DNA of 61,435 nt, from NCBI GenBank assembly GCA_964581115.1, contig CAZOMY010000018.1, forward strand, positions 1 through 61,435. Reading direction: 5' to 3'. Below the pieces are notes generated by a model that was given only the letters and a program-made list of their open reading frames with translations, was not told where the DNA came from and did no database searches. Positions 52,788 to 61,317 of the stretch are shown here, one piece after another (the stretch's first letter is position 1; every line of letters begins with the position of its first letter). This DNA is from 2-02-FULL-55-14 sp964581115. GTDB lineage: Bacteria; Bacteroidota; Ignavibacteria; UBA10030. The translations under genes were made by a program, and so were the position numbers.

Positions 52788-54959
52788 ATGAAACAGGTCG
52801 CTCAATACGTCAGGTCCGGGTCGGTCGTCGTGGTTGACGTACCACCGCCCGCGGTCGGTGCAGGCCAGGTGCTCGTCCGCGTTCACGCCTCGGTCATCAG
52901 CGTGGGAACGGAGCGAACGTCCGTCGTCGAGAGGTCGCAGTCGCTCCTGACCAAGGCGCGAAAGAATCCCGAGCTGGTCGCCAGAGTGTTCGAGCAGGTC
53001 CGTCAACAGGGTCTTGGGGCGACGGTACGGCGGGTGAGAGGCCGGCTCGAATCATGGACGCCGCTGGGCTATTCGGCGGCGGGTGTGGTGGAAGAGGTGG
53101 GCCGGTCCGTGGCCGGTATCGCGCCCGGGGACCGGGTGGCGTGCGCCGGGGCCGGCTACGCCAGCCATGCCGAGTGGATCGCTGTTCCGAAGAACCTCTG
53201 CGTTCGGGTGCCCGACGGCGTTTCGTTTGTGGATGCAGCCTACACGACCATCGGCGCCATTGCCCTGCAAGGTGTGCGACAGGCGGAGCCCAACCTCGGC
53301 GACGTGGTTGCCGTGATCGGTCTCGGGCTTGTCGGTCTGCTCACGGTGCAGTTGCTGAAAGCGAATGGCTGCGTCGTCATCGGCATCGACCCCGACACCG
53401 AGGCGGTGAAGCGAGCTAGGCAACTCGGCGCCGACGCGGCGATCGCGCGTCAGGACGACGTCAAACGGCTGGTCGGTTCCCACAGCGGGCATTTGGGAGC
53501 CGACGCAGTGCTCATCACGGCGGCCACGAAGAGCGACGACCCGGTGCGACTGGCGGGCGACATTGCGCGCGACCGGGCACGCGTGGTGTTGGTGGGCGAC
53601 GTTGGTCTGCAATTGCCGCGCGGGCCGTACTATATGAAAGAGCTGGATTTCCGTCTCTCGCGTTCGTACGGTCCCGGTCGGTACGATCCCTCTTATGAAG
53701 AAGAGGGCCGGGACTATCCCGCCGGTTATGTGCGGTGGACCGAACGGCGCAACATGGAGGAATTCCTTCGCCTCGTCAAGGGGGGCGCCGTGACACCGGG
53801 CCTTCTGACAACGCATCGGTACGCGATCGATGCCGCCGCGGAAGCGTACGCGCTGCTCGCGGGTCCATCAAAAGGCCGCTCTGCCCGGCCGTTTGGAGTC
53901 GTGCTGGAGTATCCCGTGGCTTCCTCGCCAGAGAAGAAAACAAAGGGGGCTCGCAGGACCTCTGCCAAACGCTCGGACCCGCTCGCGATCGGTCTCATCG
54001 GGGCCGGCAGTTTTGCTCAATCGATGCTCGTACCTCCGTTGCAGCAGCAAAAGGGGGTGCGGCTCCTCGGCGTCTGCAACGCGACGGGCATGAGCTCGCG
54101 AAATGTGGCCAGCCAGTTCGGCATTCGCACGGCCATGTCGTCGGTCGAGGAGCTCCTGGGCGATGCCGAGATCGGCACGGTCGTCATTGCGTCACGGCAC
54201 GGCGCCCACGGCGCGCAAGTCCTGGCAGCGCTCAAGGCCGGCAAGAACGTCTTTGTCGAAAAGCCTCTGAGCATGCTGCCCGACGAATTGGACGAGATCG
54301 AGGCCTTCGTCCGGTCGCTGCCCGAGGGTCGGCGGCCTTTGCTCATGGTCGGCTTCAATCGCCGTTTTGCGCCGTCGATCGACGACGTTCGCGCATTCTT
54401 CGTCGATGTGGTCTCGCCGATCAGCGTCCTATACCGCGTGAATGCCGGCCACGTGCCGTTGACGCACTGGACGCGGAGCCAGACGGAGGGGGGTGGACGA
54501 GTGGTTGGAGAGGTCTGCCACTTCGTCGACCTTGCCGCCTGCCTTGCGGGGTCCGGGCCGGTCCGCGTCCATGCGGAGGCCGTCGGCGCCGACCGCAGCA
54601 CGAGCGAGGATGACTCCCTTGTCGCGACGCTTCGATTCGCCAACGGCTCGACGGCTTCGATCGCGTACCTGGCGAATGGCGACCCTTCCGTCCCAAAGGA
54701 ACACATCTTCATGTCGGGCGGCGGCCGGACGGCCGTCGTAGACAACTTTCAGGCGGTCACTTTGACGTCGGGCGGCTCGTCTCGCAGGAAAGAACGGGCC
54801 ACGGTGGACAAGGGTCATCGGGCCGAGATCGCGGCGTTCGTCGACGCCCTTCGGAAGGGCGGACCGGCGCCGATCCCGTTTGAATCGCTCGTCCGCACGA
54901 TGCGAGCGACCTTCCTGCTTGAAGAGTCCATTCGCCGCGGCGTCTCCATCGATCTGTAG
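52788..54959 (+). CDS. two-domain oxidoreductase (alcohol dehydrogenase plus Gfo/Idh/MocA)
   Basis: A 723-residue fusion. Residues 1-375 are a medium-chain dehydrogenase: GTERTSVVERSQS, GYSAAGVVEEVG, GDRVACAGAGYASH, VIGLGLVGLLTVQL, then GADAVLITAAT. Residues 395-720 are Gfo/Idh/MocA: IGLIGAGSFAQSML, FVEKPLSM (catalytic Lys region), MVGFNRRFAPSID and GEVCHFVDLA. This arrangement is typical of bacterial surface-sugar or glycan loci, where it may oxidise a sugar. No glycosyltransferases are visible nearby. It ends the long operon and is followed by a repeat. Confidence 0.9.
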   Translation: MKQVAQYVRSGSVVVVDVPPPAVGAGQVLVRVHASVISVGTERTSVVERSQSLLTKARKNPELVARVFEQVRQQGLGATVRRVRGRLESWTPLGYSAAGVVEEVGRSVAGIAPGDRVACAGAGYASHAEWIAVPKNLCVRVPDGVSFVDAAYTTIGAIALQGVRQAEPNLGDVVAVIGLGLVGLLTVQLLKANGCVVIGIDPDTEAVKRARQLGADAAIARQDDVKRLVGSHSGHLGADAVLITAATKSDDPVRLAGDIARDRARVVLVGDVGLQLPRGPYYMKELDFRLSRSYGPGRYDPSYEEEGRDYPAGYVRWTERRNMEEFLRLVKGGAVTPGLLTTHRYAIDAAAEAYALLAGPSKGRSARPFGVVLEYPVASSPEKKTKGARRTSAKRSDPLAIGLIGAGSFAQSMLVPPLQQQKGVRLLGVCNATGMSSRNVASQFGIRTAMSSVEELLGDAEIGTVVIASRHGAHGAQVLAALKAGKNVFVEKPLSMLPDELDEIEAFVRSLPEGRRPLLMVGFNRRFAPSIDDVRAFFVDVVSPISVLYRVNAGHVPLTHWTRSQTEGGGRVVGEVCHFVDLAACLAGSGPVRVHAEAVGADRSTSEDDSLVATLRFANGSTASIAYLANGDPSVPKEHIFMSGGGRTAVVDNFQAVTLTSGGSSRRKERATVDKGHRAEIAAFVDALRKGGPAPIPFESLVRTMRATFLLEESIRRGVSIDL

Positions 54960-54960
54960 C

Positions 54961-55119
54961 GGGTTGCTGAAGAACTCATTTCAAGACCAAAGCATAATCG
55001 CCAAGGTCGCCAAGGACGCAAAGAACGCCAAGTCAGTTTGTAAGATGGAATTGAAATCGCCGATTCCGTGCGGAGTTATTTGCTGTCCCAATTTGCCACG
55101 ATCCTTGGCGTCGTGGCGG
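54961..55119. repeat. 9-bp tandem repeat in inverted arms (copy E)
   Basis: A head GGGTTGCTGAAGAACTC (54961-54977), then four 9-base units (CGCCAAGGT, CGCCAAGGA, CGCAAAGAA, CGCCAAGTC) at 54999-55034, and an opposite arm at about 55103-55119 (CCTTGGCG, TCGTGGCGG). It fills the gap between the oxidoreductase and the next gene and overlaps an in-frame extension of that gene, supporting the later start at 55155. Confidence 0.75.
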
Positions 55120-55154
55120 TAAACGATTTGCTGTACCTTGGCAAACTTGCCTCC

Positions 55155-55820
55155 ATGTTGCAACTCTCCGTTCGGCTGTGGGTCTGCGCGTGTCTCGTGA
55201 CGATCGCGGCGACGGCACAGGAGGCGGCTCCCGATTGGACGGTGCGAGGCGGCGGCGGATTGGGGGTCGGGATCGCTTCAATGCCCCGACTGGCCGACTA
55301 TGCCAGCGTGGTCGCCGCGTCGAGCAAACCCGTCGATGAGTTCGCCTCCGTTGCCGAGCTGTCGGCGTTCGTTGAATTGCGACTGAGCGGGATCTGGTCG
55401 GCGGGTGTCTCGTGGGGAAGGGTCGCCAAGACGCTGGAACCGGAGGGTCTTTCGGGGTGGACGTTTGATGCGACGATGACGATGCCGATGCTGTTCGCCC
55501 GTCGCTCGGTGGAGGCCGGAGGCATGCGACTTCTCCTCACAGCCGGGGCCGGTCCTGTAGAGGGCGAGCTGATGCAACGGTACGGGGCTCTCGGGTCTGA
55601 GCAGCGCTACGAGGGATCGGGTGTGGGCCTTCTCGCGGGTGCGGCGGCCTTCGCGCCGCTCGATGACCATATCGTGGCGGGCATCGCGGCGGATGTGCGC
55701 TGGTCGGGAGTGGGACGGTTGCAAAGCGACGCAGGGCTTCCGCCCACCCATCGCGGCGTTACAGCCGATCTGCGCTGGACGCAGTTGTCGCTTCAATTCC
55801 TGATCGCGGCTCAATGGTGA
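55155..55820 (+). CDS. probable exported outer-membrane-type protein, unknown
   Basis: A 221-residue exported protein. Signal peptide MLQLSVRLWVCACLVTIAATAQ. The mature part has glycine-rich turns and alternating aromatic/hydrophobic runs (WTVRGGGGLGVGIASM, GIWSAGVSWGRVAK, GVTADLRWTQLSLQFLI) and ends in a Trp, which suggests a small eight-stranded barrel. Family not recognised. An in-frame upstream ATG (55068) lies inside the repeat. Its stop is followed 13 bases later by the UppP-like gene. Confidence 0.65.
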   Translation: MLQLSVRLWVCACLVTIAATAQEAAPDWTVRGGGGLGVGIASMPRLADYASVVAASSKPVDEFASVAELSAFVELRLSGIWSAGVSWGRVAKTLEPEGLSGWTFDATMTMPMLFARRSVEAGGMRLLLTAGAGPVEGELMQRYGALGSEQRYEGSGVGLLAGAAAFAPLDDHIVAGIAADVRWSGVGRLQSDAGLPPTHRGVTADLRWTQLSLQFLIAAQW

Positions 55821-55833
55821 AACGACCTTCTCC

Positions 55834-56637
55834 GTGCTCGATCCCATCCTGGTCAGTCTGATACGAAGCTTCACGGAATTCATCGCCGTCGGCAGTTCCG
55901 GCCACACGATCCTGCTTCGGGAGGCTTTCGGCATCGAATCGACTCCCGGCGCAGACCTGGCGATCAGGGCCGGCATGATCGTCAGCGTTCTTGCGGCGTA
56001 TCGCCGGGACCTTGGGGCGATGGTCCGGTCGAGCGTGAGGGCCGCCCGACATCCGACCCTGATGGCCGAGATGCTTCGGCATGACGAGCCGCTTCGAGAG
56101 AGCGTCTTCCTGGCCGTCGGCACGGCGCCGGCGGCTGTGCTCGGCCTCTGGTACGGGCGCGACGTGGCGTTGTGGGCGGCCGACCTCAAGTTGGTCTCAA
56201 CGTTCGTCATTCTTGGCGGCCTGTTCCTGTTCCTGACGCGGCTGTTGCGGTGGCATCATCCTCGGCCGCTCTCCATGGTGCGAGCGCTGCTGGTCGGGTT
56301 CGGCCAGGCCTTGGCGATCATCCCGGGTCTGCCGCGCATGTCGGCAGCGTTGAGCATGGGCGTCTACGCCGGCCTCGCGCCTTCGGCCTCGGTGCGCTTC
56401 TCTGCCTTGCTCGCACTCCCGGCGCTGGCGGGGGTGCTTGTCATGGGTCTGTGGGATGCGCCGGAGTGGTCGTGGGAGGTCTCCTCGGCGCTTGTTGTCG
56501 CCGGCTCATTCATTGCGGCCGCGGGTACCGGATGGTTCGCCATCCGGGTGATCGAGGGTGCGGTACGGACGGGGGCCACCCGCTTCATCGCGCTGTATTG
56601 TCTTCTTATCGGACTTCTCGGTATCATCTTCCTGTAA
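55834..56637 (+). CDS. divergent UppP (undecaprenyl-diphosphate phosphatase) homologue
   Basis: A 267-residue membrane protein of UppP/BacA size with about seven helices. The first conserved stretch SFTEFIAVGSSGHTIL keeps Glu15, Ser21, Ser22 and His24. The second normally reads PGxSRSG; here it is PGLPRMS, retaining Arg168 but losing the Ser and Gly. A later PSASVRFSALLALPALAG matches the family. The catalytic role is therefore uncertain: it may act on another isoprenyl diphosphate. GTG start, close to its neighbours, next to a predicted isoprenoid kinase two genes on. Confidence 0.7.
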   Translation: MLDPILVSLIRSFTEFIAVGSSGHTILLREAFGIESTPGADLAIRAGMIVSVLAAYRRDLGAMVRSSVRAARHPTLMAEMLRHDEPLRESVFLAVGTAPAAVLGLWYGRDVALWAADLKLVSTFVILGGLFLFLTRLLRWHHPRPLSMVRALLVGFGQALAIIPGLPRMSAALSMGVYAGLAPSASVRFSALLALPALAGVLVMGLWDAPEWSWEVSSALVVAGSFIAAAGTGWFAIRVIEGAVRTGATRFIALYCLLIGLLGIIFL

Positions 56638-56649
56638 GGAGCTTCGGGT

Positions 56650-57234
56650 ATGCGAATCGTTGCCATCATTCTGGTCGCGTTCATGAGCACGTCGGTGTTG
56701 GCGTGTCAGACGGATTCGACCGCCACGAAAGGAAAGATCGTGAACGCAACCATCGAGACGACGAAAGGTGTCATCGAAGTCGAGTTGTACGAGACGGATG
56801 CTCCCAAGACCGTCGCGAATTTTGTCGGACTGGCCAAGGAGGGATATTTCAACGGCATCATCGTGCATAGGATCTCGAAGGGTTTCGTGATCCAGACGGG
56901 CGATTCCACGGGGACGGGTCGCGGCGGTCGTTCGATCTACGGCGGCACGTTCGAGGACGAGCTGTTCCCGGCGACGCCGTCGTACCAGGCGGGATACCTC
57001 CGCGGCACGCTGGCGATGGCGAACCGCGGACCGAACACGAACACGAGCCAGTTCTTCATCGTTCTTCAGGATGCGCCCTGGCTTCCGAAGAACTACACGA
57101 TCTTCGGCAGGGTGACGAAGGGGATGGAGGTCGTCGATTCGATCGCCGCCGTGCCGATCACGCCGATGATGGGGCCGACCGATGGGAAGCCGGTCGAAGA
57201 CATTTCGATGACGGCGGTCAAGGTCGCGCCGTAG
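56650..57234 (+). CDS. cyclophilin-type peptidyl-prolyl isomerase lipoprotein
   Basis: A 194-residue protein. Lipobox SVLAC makes Cys19 the lipidated residue. Residues 32-185 are cyclophilin: TIETTKGVIEVELYETDAPKTV, FNGIIVHRISKGFVIQTGD, GTLAMANRGPNTNTSQFFIVL, FGRVTKGMEVVDSI. The active Arg (HRI), Phe, Gln and Met positions are kept. It isomerises prolyl bonds in the envelope. Thirteen bases after the UppP-like gene. Confidence 0.93.
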   Translation: MRIVAIILVAFMSTSVLACQTDSTATKGKIVNATIETTKGVIEVELYETDAPKTVANFVGLAKEGYFNGIIVHRISKGFVIQTGDSTGTGRGGRSIYGGTFEDELFPATPSYQAGYLRGTLAMANRGPNTNTSQFFIVLQDAPWLPKNYTIFGRVTKGMEVVDSIAAVPITPMMGPTDGKPVEDISMTAVKVAP

Positions 57235-57243
57235 CGACGAGCG

Positions 57244-58293
57244 ATGGCCACGCACAGCCAGGCGGAGTTCCTCAAGCGTGCGGCATCCGGACAGGTTGCG
57301 CCGGTCACGCTCATCCACGGCGAGGAGTCCTTGCTGCTGGATGAATGCGTCGCCGCTGTCGTCGAACATTCGGTCGACGCGTCGCTTCGTGAGTTCAACC
57401 TCGACGTCATCGACGGATCGCGAGCGGATATTCGCGACGTGCTGGCGAAGGCCACGTCCTTCCCGATGATGGCCGAGTGCCGCGTGGTGGTCATCAAGAC
57501 GTTCGAACGGCTCGTCGGCGGCGACAAGGCCAAGGAGATGTTCGCCGGCTACGTGGCCCGGCCGATGGAAACGACACGGCTCGTTCTTGTGGCGGAATCG
57601 CCCGATTTTCGCCGCAAGCCGTTCACGGACCTGAAGAGATCCGCCGATATCGTTGAGTGCAAGCCGCCGTGGGATAATGAGATCCCACCGTGGACGGTGG
57701 AACGGGCGAAACGATTCAAGAAGACGATCGGTCTTGACGCCGCCCGGATGCTGCAAGCCTACGTCGGGGATTCGCTCATGGGCATTCATCGCGAGCTGGA
57801 CAAGCTCTCGGTGTACGTGGGCGATCGGACCGAGATCACCGAAGAGGATGTTTCGGCCGTGGCCGGAGCTTCGCGGGGCTACACGGTCTTCGACCTGCAG
57901 AATGCGATCGGCCGCCGCGACCTGCGAAGCGCCTCGACGGTACTTCGACGCATGCTCGAGTCGGGAGAGTCGGCCGCGGGCATCATCGTCATGCTCACGC
58001 GTTTCTTCCTCCAGATCTGGAAGCTGCGCGAGATGAAGCAGCAACGGATGCCCGACGGCGAGATCGCATCGGCGCTGCGGATGTCCCCGTATCACCTCCG
58101 CGGACTCGCGGCCTTTCTGCCGCAGTATACGGTGCGCGAAGTTGAGGAGGCGCTTGAGGTGCTGCGCAACACCGACCGCGCCATCAAGTCGGGGGCCGAC
58201 GTGCCGGCGGAGATGGAACTTCTCGTCTACACGATCATCCGAAGCCGGGCGCTGGCGGCGACCGGGGGAGTGCCGCGTGCCGTTATGGCGTGA
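57244..58293 (+). CDS. holA: DNA polymerase III subunit delta
   Basis: A 349-residue HolA-like clamp-loader subunit. It opens with VTLIHGEESLLLDECV, followed by DASLREFNLDVIDGS, MAECRVVVIKTFERLVGG, and a domain III with GDSLMGIHRELDKLSVY and IVMLTRFFLQIWKLREMK. It has no intact Walker A, as usual for delta. It opens the sliding clamp. It overlaps the next gene by 17 bases. Confidence 0.9.
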   Translation: MATHSQAEFLKRAASGQVAPVTLIHGEESLLLDECVAAVVEHSVDASLREFNLDVIDGSRADIRDVLAKATSFPMMAECRVVVIKTFERLVGGDKAKEMFAGYVARPMETTRLVLVAESPDFRRKPFTDLKRSADIVECKPPWDNEIPPWTVERAKRFKKTIGLDAARMLQAYVGDSLMGIHRELDKLSVYVGDRTEITEEDVSAVAGASRGYTVFDLQNAIGRRDLRSASTVLRRMLESGESAAGIIVMLTRFFLQIWKLREMKQQRMPDGEIASALRMSPYHLRGLAAFLPQYTVREVEEALEVLRNTDRAIKSGADVPAEMELLVYTIIRSRALAATGGVPRAVMA

Positions 58294-59788
58294 GGTGCTG
58301 TGGCCCGACATCACGGAGTGGATCCGTCTGCCGATGGTGGTGGTTGCGCTGGCCGGCTTGATCGCCGTCGGCGAGTTCCTCCGCAAGGCTGGGCGCTTTT
58401 CGCCCGAGTTCTCCCGCAAGTTCGTCCATATCGCCGTCGGGGGAGCGCTCCTGCTGGCTCCCAGCCTGTTCATCAGCCCCGTCCCCATCCTCATCCTCTC
58501 CATCCTGTTCGCCGTCTCCAACGGCGTCGCGATCCGCGCCGGTTGGCTCAAAGGCATCCACGGTCCGAAGCGCCGGTCGCTCGGCACGGTGTACTTCCCG
58601 GTCTCGCTCGGCGTGCTGACAGTCCTGCTGTGGCATCATTCGCCGGAAATGGTCGTCCTCGCCATGTTCACGTTCTCGATGGGAGACGCGGCGGCGGCGA
58701 TCGTCGGCGAATCGCTCCCGCGACCCACGTCCTACATTCTGACCGGCGACGCTAAGTCGATCGAGGGGTCGGTCGCCATGTTCGTTGCCTCGATCGCATC
58801 GATGCTCGCCGGTATCTGGTTCCTGATGCCGGAACTCCTCTCGTCGTGGTACTTTCTTGCAGTGCTCGTGACGGCCTCGGCCCTGCTGTCGACGGCGTGG
58901 GAAGCGCTATCCTCGAAGGGCCTGGACAACATCACCGTTCCTCTGTCGCACGGGCTTGTGCTGTCGGTTTTTCTCATCCCCACCGTCGGAGTCTCGATCC
59001 CACAATTCGCGCTGGGGATCTCGCTGGCTATCATGGTTGCCGTCGGCGCGTACGTTGTGCGGGCCCTGAATGCCAGCGGAGCAGTGGCCACCAGCCTGTT
59101 GGCGGCCGTCGTGTTCGGGCTCGGCGGTTGGAAATGGACAATGCCCATCGTCGTCTTCTTTGTCCTCTCGAGCGCTTTGTCATTCTACGGCCGGTCTACG
59201 AAGGCCGACCTCGATTCGGTCTTCGAAAAGTCTTCGACGCGTGACCATGGACAGGTCGGCGCCAACGGCGGGATCCCGGGAGCGATCATGCTGCTCCAGT
59301 ACATGGTGCCGACGATCGATTGGTATCCGGCGTATGTCGGCGCGATCGCCGCTGCGACGGCCGACACATGGGGGACGGAGGTTGGAACCATGTTCCGGGG
59401 CCGGACGATCACGTTGGCGGGGTTCAGAGAGGTACCGCGCGGGAGCAACGGCGGCGTGTCGGTTGCCGGCTCTGCGGCAGGCATTGCGGGTGCGGCGCTC
59501 GTGGCGGGCGTGGCGGGACAATGGACCTTTTCGTGGTCGACCGTGCTGGTCGGTACCATAGGGGGCGTATCCGGGGCGGTAGTCGACAGTCTGCTCGGGT
59601 CAACGGCGCAGGCACGGTATCGGTGCACGGTGTGCGGCAAGGGGACAGAGCGGACGGAGCATTGCGGTGTGCCGACGGAACTCACCGGCGGGTTGTGGTG
59701 GCTGAGGAACGACGGCGTCAACTGGGCTTGCGGTGCCACGGGCGCTCTTGTGGCGTGGGCGCTCGCGAGCATTGCTGACATCACCTGA
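58277..59788 (+). CDS. fused phytol-kinase-like and DUF92 (VTE6-like) membrane protein
   Basis: A 503-residue membrane protein of two modules. Residues 1-210 are like dolichol/phytol kinases (SEC59, VTE5): FSRKFVHIAVGGALLLAP, FTFSMGDAAAAIVGE, and KSIEGSVAMFVAS. Residues 235-503 are DUF92/COG1836 (TMEM19, plant VTE6): ALNASGAVATSLLAAVVFGLGGWKW, AAATADTWGTEVG, PRGSNGGVSVAGSAAG, GGVSGAVVDSLLGS, and a late RCTVCGK ... CG zinc-like pair. Together they could phosphorylate an isoprenoid alcohol twice. A GTG start at 58277 overlaps holA; GTG 58295 is possible. Confidence 0.85.
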   Translation: MPLWREVLWPDITEWIRLPMVVVALAGLIAVGEFLRKAGRFSPEFSRKFVHIAVGGALLLAPSLFISPVPILILSILFAVSNGVAIRAGWLKGIHGPKRRSLGTVYFPVSLGVLTVLLWHHSPEMVVLAMFTFSMGDAAAAIVGESLPRPTSYILTGDAKSIEGSVAMFVASIASMLAGIWFLMPELLSSWYFLAVLVTASALLSTAWEALSSKGLDNITVPLSHGLVLSVFLIPTVGVSIPQFALGISLAIMVAVGAYVVRALNASGAVATSLLAAVVFGLGGWKWTMPIVVFFVLSSALSFYGRSTKADLDSVFEKSSTRDHGQVGANGGIPGAIMLLQYMVPTIDWYPAYVGAIAAATADTWGTEVGTMFRGRTITLAGFREVPRGSNGGVSVAGSAAGIAGAALVAGVAGQWTFSWSTVLVGTIGGVSGAVVDSLLGSTAQARYRCTVCGKGTERTEHCGVPTELTGGLWWLRNDGVNWACGATGALVAWALASIADIT

Positions 59789-59800
59789 CATGAGGACCGT

Positions 59801-60763
59801 ATGCTGAACTACGTCTGGGTCTCGCTTCTGGCGATCGGCATCCTGACTGCGGTCGGCAGAGACGTCGCCGATGAATTCTCGAATCCCTATCGCAACGGTC
59901 GAGCCGTCGAGGTCGCCTTCGCTGACGTCCGTCCCGCAAGCGCTGACCGGACCGCGTGGGATGCGACGTTGACGGTCGGACCAGAGGTCTTCGCCGCCTT
60001 CTACGGCGTGCCGGCTCCCGTCCAAACGGTCAGCGCGCCGGTGCGGATCATTCTTCGCGATGAGGGACGACGGTTGATCCTCACTCCCGGCGACAGAACG
60101 CCGGACCTCTGGAGGCGGATGGCCGCACTCGGTATGACGAAGGGCCAACTGAACGGCACGCTCTCGAGCCTACGCTCGGAGGCGGGCGTTCCGGCGGGTG
60201 CCTCGGTGGAATTCGAGCCGGTGCGGTTCGTCAAGCTGCGGGCGGTGACGCAGGCGGCGCTCGACTTCGCGAATACGGCTGTCGAGATCTCGCTCGGCCT
60301 CATCGGCATCATGGCCCTCTGGCTCGGACTCATCAAGGTGGCCGAGGCGGCGGGATTCGTGACCTTGCTGACGAAGGCCTTGCGGCCGGTCACGACACGA
60401 TTGTTCCCGGAGGTGCCGCATGACCATCCGGCGGTGGGCGCGATGATCATGAACATCTCCGCCAACATGCTCGGTCTGAGCAACGCGGCGACGCCGATGG
60501 GGTTGAAGGCGATGGAGGAATTGAACAAGCTCAATCCGAAGGCGGGCACGGCGACGAATGCCATGTGCACGTTCCTGGCGATCAATACAGGCGGGCTCAT
60601 CCTGATCCCGGCGACCGCAATCGCCGTACGGGCGGCGGCCGGCTCGGCCAATCCGGGCATCATCATCGGGACCTCGATCGTTGGGGCCGGCATGGCAACG
60701 ATCGCCGGGGTGTTGGCGGCCAAGTTCTTCCAGCGATTACGCATGTTTCGGGTGGAGGACTGA
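59801..60763 (+). CDS. spmA: SpmA-like nucleoside-recognition membrane protein with extra domain
   Basis: A 320-residue protein. The first helix (MLNYVWVSLLAIGILTAVG) matches SpmA; the conserved block resumes at about 160 (EISLGLIGIMALWLGLIKVAE) with HDHPAVGAMIMNISANMLGLSNAATPMG and AMCTFLAINTGGLILIP. Between them lie about 130 extra soluble residues (roughly 22-150) absent from Bacillus SpmA (about 200 residues). Role in a non-sporulating organism unknown. Followed by spmB after three bases. Confidence 0.85.
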   Translation: MLNYVWVSLLAIGILTAVGRDVADEFSNPYRNGRAVEVAFADVRPASADRTAWDATLTVGPEVFAAFYGVPAPVQTVSAPVRIILRDEGRRLILTPGDRTPDLWRRMAALGMTKGQLNGTLSSLRSEAGVPAGASVEFEPVRFVKLRAVTQAALDFANTAVEISLGLIGIMALWLGLIKVAEAAGFVTLLTKALRPVTTRLFPEVPHDHPAVGAMIMNISANMLGLSNAATPMGLKAMEELNKLNPKAGTATNAMCTFLAINTGGLILIPATAIAVRAAAGSANPGIIIGTSIVGAGMATIAGVLAAKFFQRLRMFRVED

Positions 60764-60766
60764 GCC

Positions 60767-61315
60767 ATGGCTGAATTCTTTCGGTCCCTCTTGAATGTAA
60801 TCTCCGTCATAGCCATTCCCGGCCTCATTGTCCTATTTTTGGGCTGGGGGTTCGTGAAGAAGGTGAAGGTGTATGAGGTCTTCGTCGAAGGGGCGAAGGA
60901 GGGCTTCAACACGGCGATCCGGATCATTCCGTATCTCGTGGCGATGTTGTTCGCCATCGGCATCTTCCGAGCGAGCGGCGCCATGGATGTGCTCGTGCTG
61001 ATCCTTTCGCCCGTGACGGAGTTCGTCGGGATGCCGGCAGAGGCGCTTCCGATGGCGTTCATGCGTCCGTTGTCGGGGAGCGGTTCGCTTGGATTGATGA
61101 CGGAGATCATGAAAACACACGGGGCCGATTCGTTTCTCGGTGTGCTCGTGTCGACCATGTACGGCAGTACCGAGACGACCTTTTATGTGCTGGCGGTGTA
61201 TTTCGGCGCGGTGAATATCAAGAATACGCGTCATGCGCTGCCGGCCGGGCTCGTGGCGGACTTCTTCGGGATGGCTGGTGCGCTGATCGTCTGCCGGATC
61301 CTCTTCGGAGTCTAG
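60767..61315 (+). CDS. spmB: SpmB-like membrane protein
   Basis: A 182-residue protein with about four helices. YEVFVEGAKEGFNTAIRIIPYLVAMLFAIG, ALPMAFMRPLSGSGSLGLM, GVLVSTMYGSTETTFYVLAVYFG and GLVADFFG match SpmB. In Bacillus the pair affects spore core dehydration; elsewhere they occur without sporulation. Here it directly follows spmA and ends the block before the last repeat copy. Confidence 0.9.
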   Translation: MAEFFRSLLNVISVIAIPGLIVLFLGWGFVKKVKVYEVFVEGAKEGFNTAIRIIPYLVAMLFAIGIFRASGAMDVLVLILSPVTEFVGMPAEALPMAFMRPLSGSGSLGLMTEIMKTHGADSFLGVLVSTMYGSTETTFYVLAVYFGAVNIKNTRHALPAGLVADFFGMAGALIVCRILFGV

Positions 61316-61317
61316 CA

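Noticed and set aside
56506..58587. 693-codon open frame antisense across cyclophilin and holA
   Set aside because: It crosses three genes with clear motifs on the other strand and consists largely of Arg/His/Asp; a G+C artefact.
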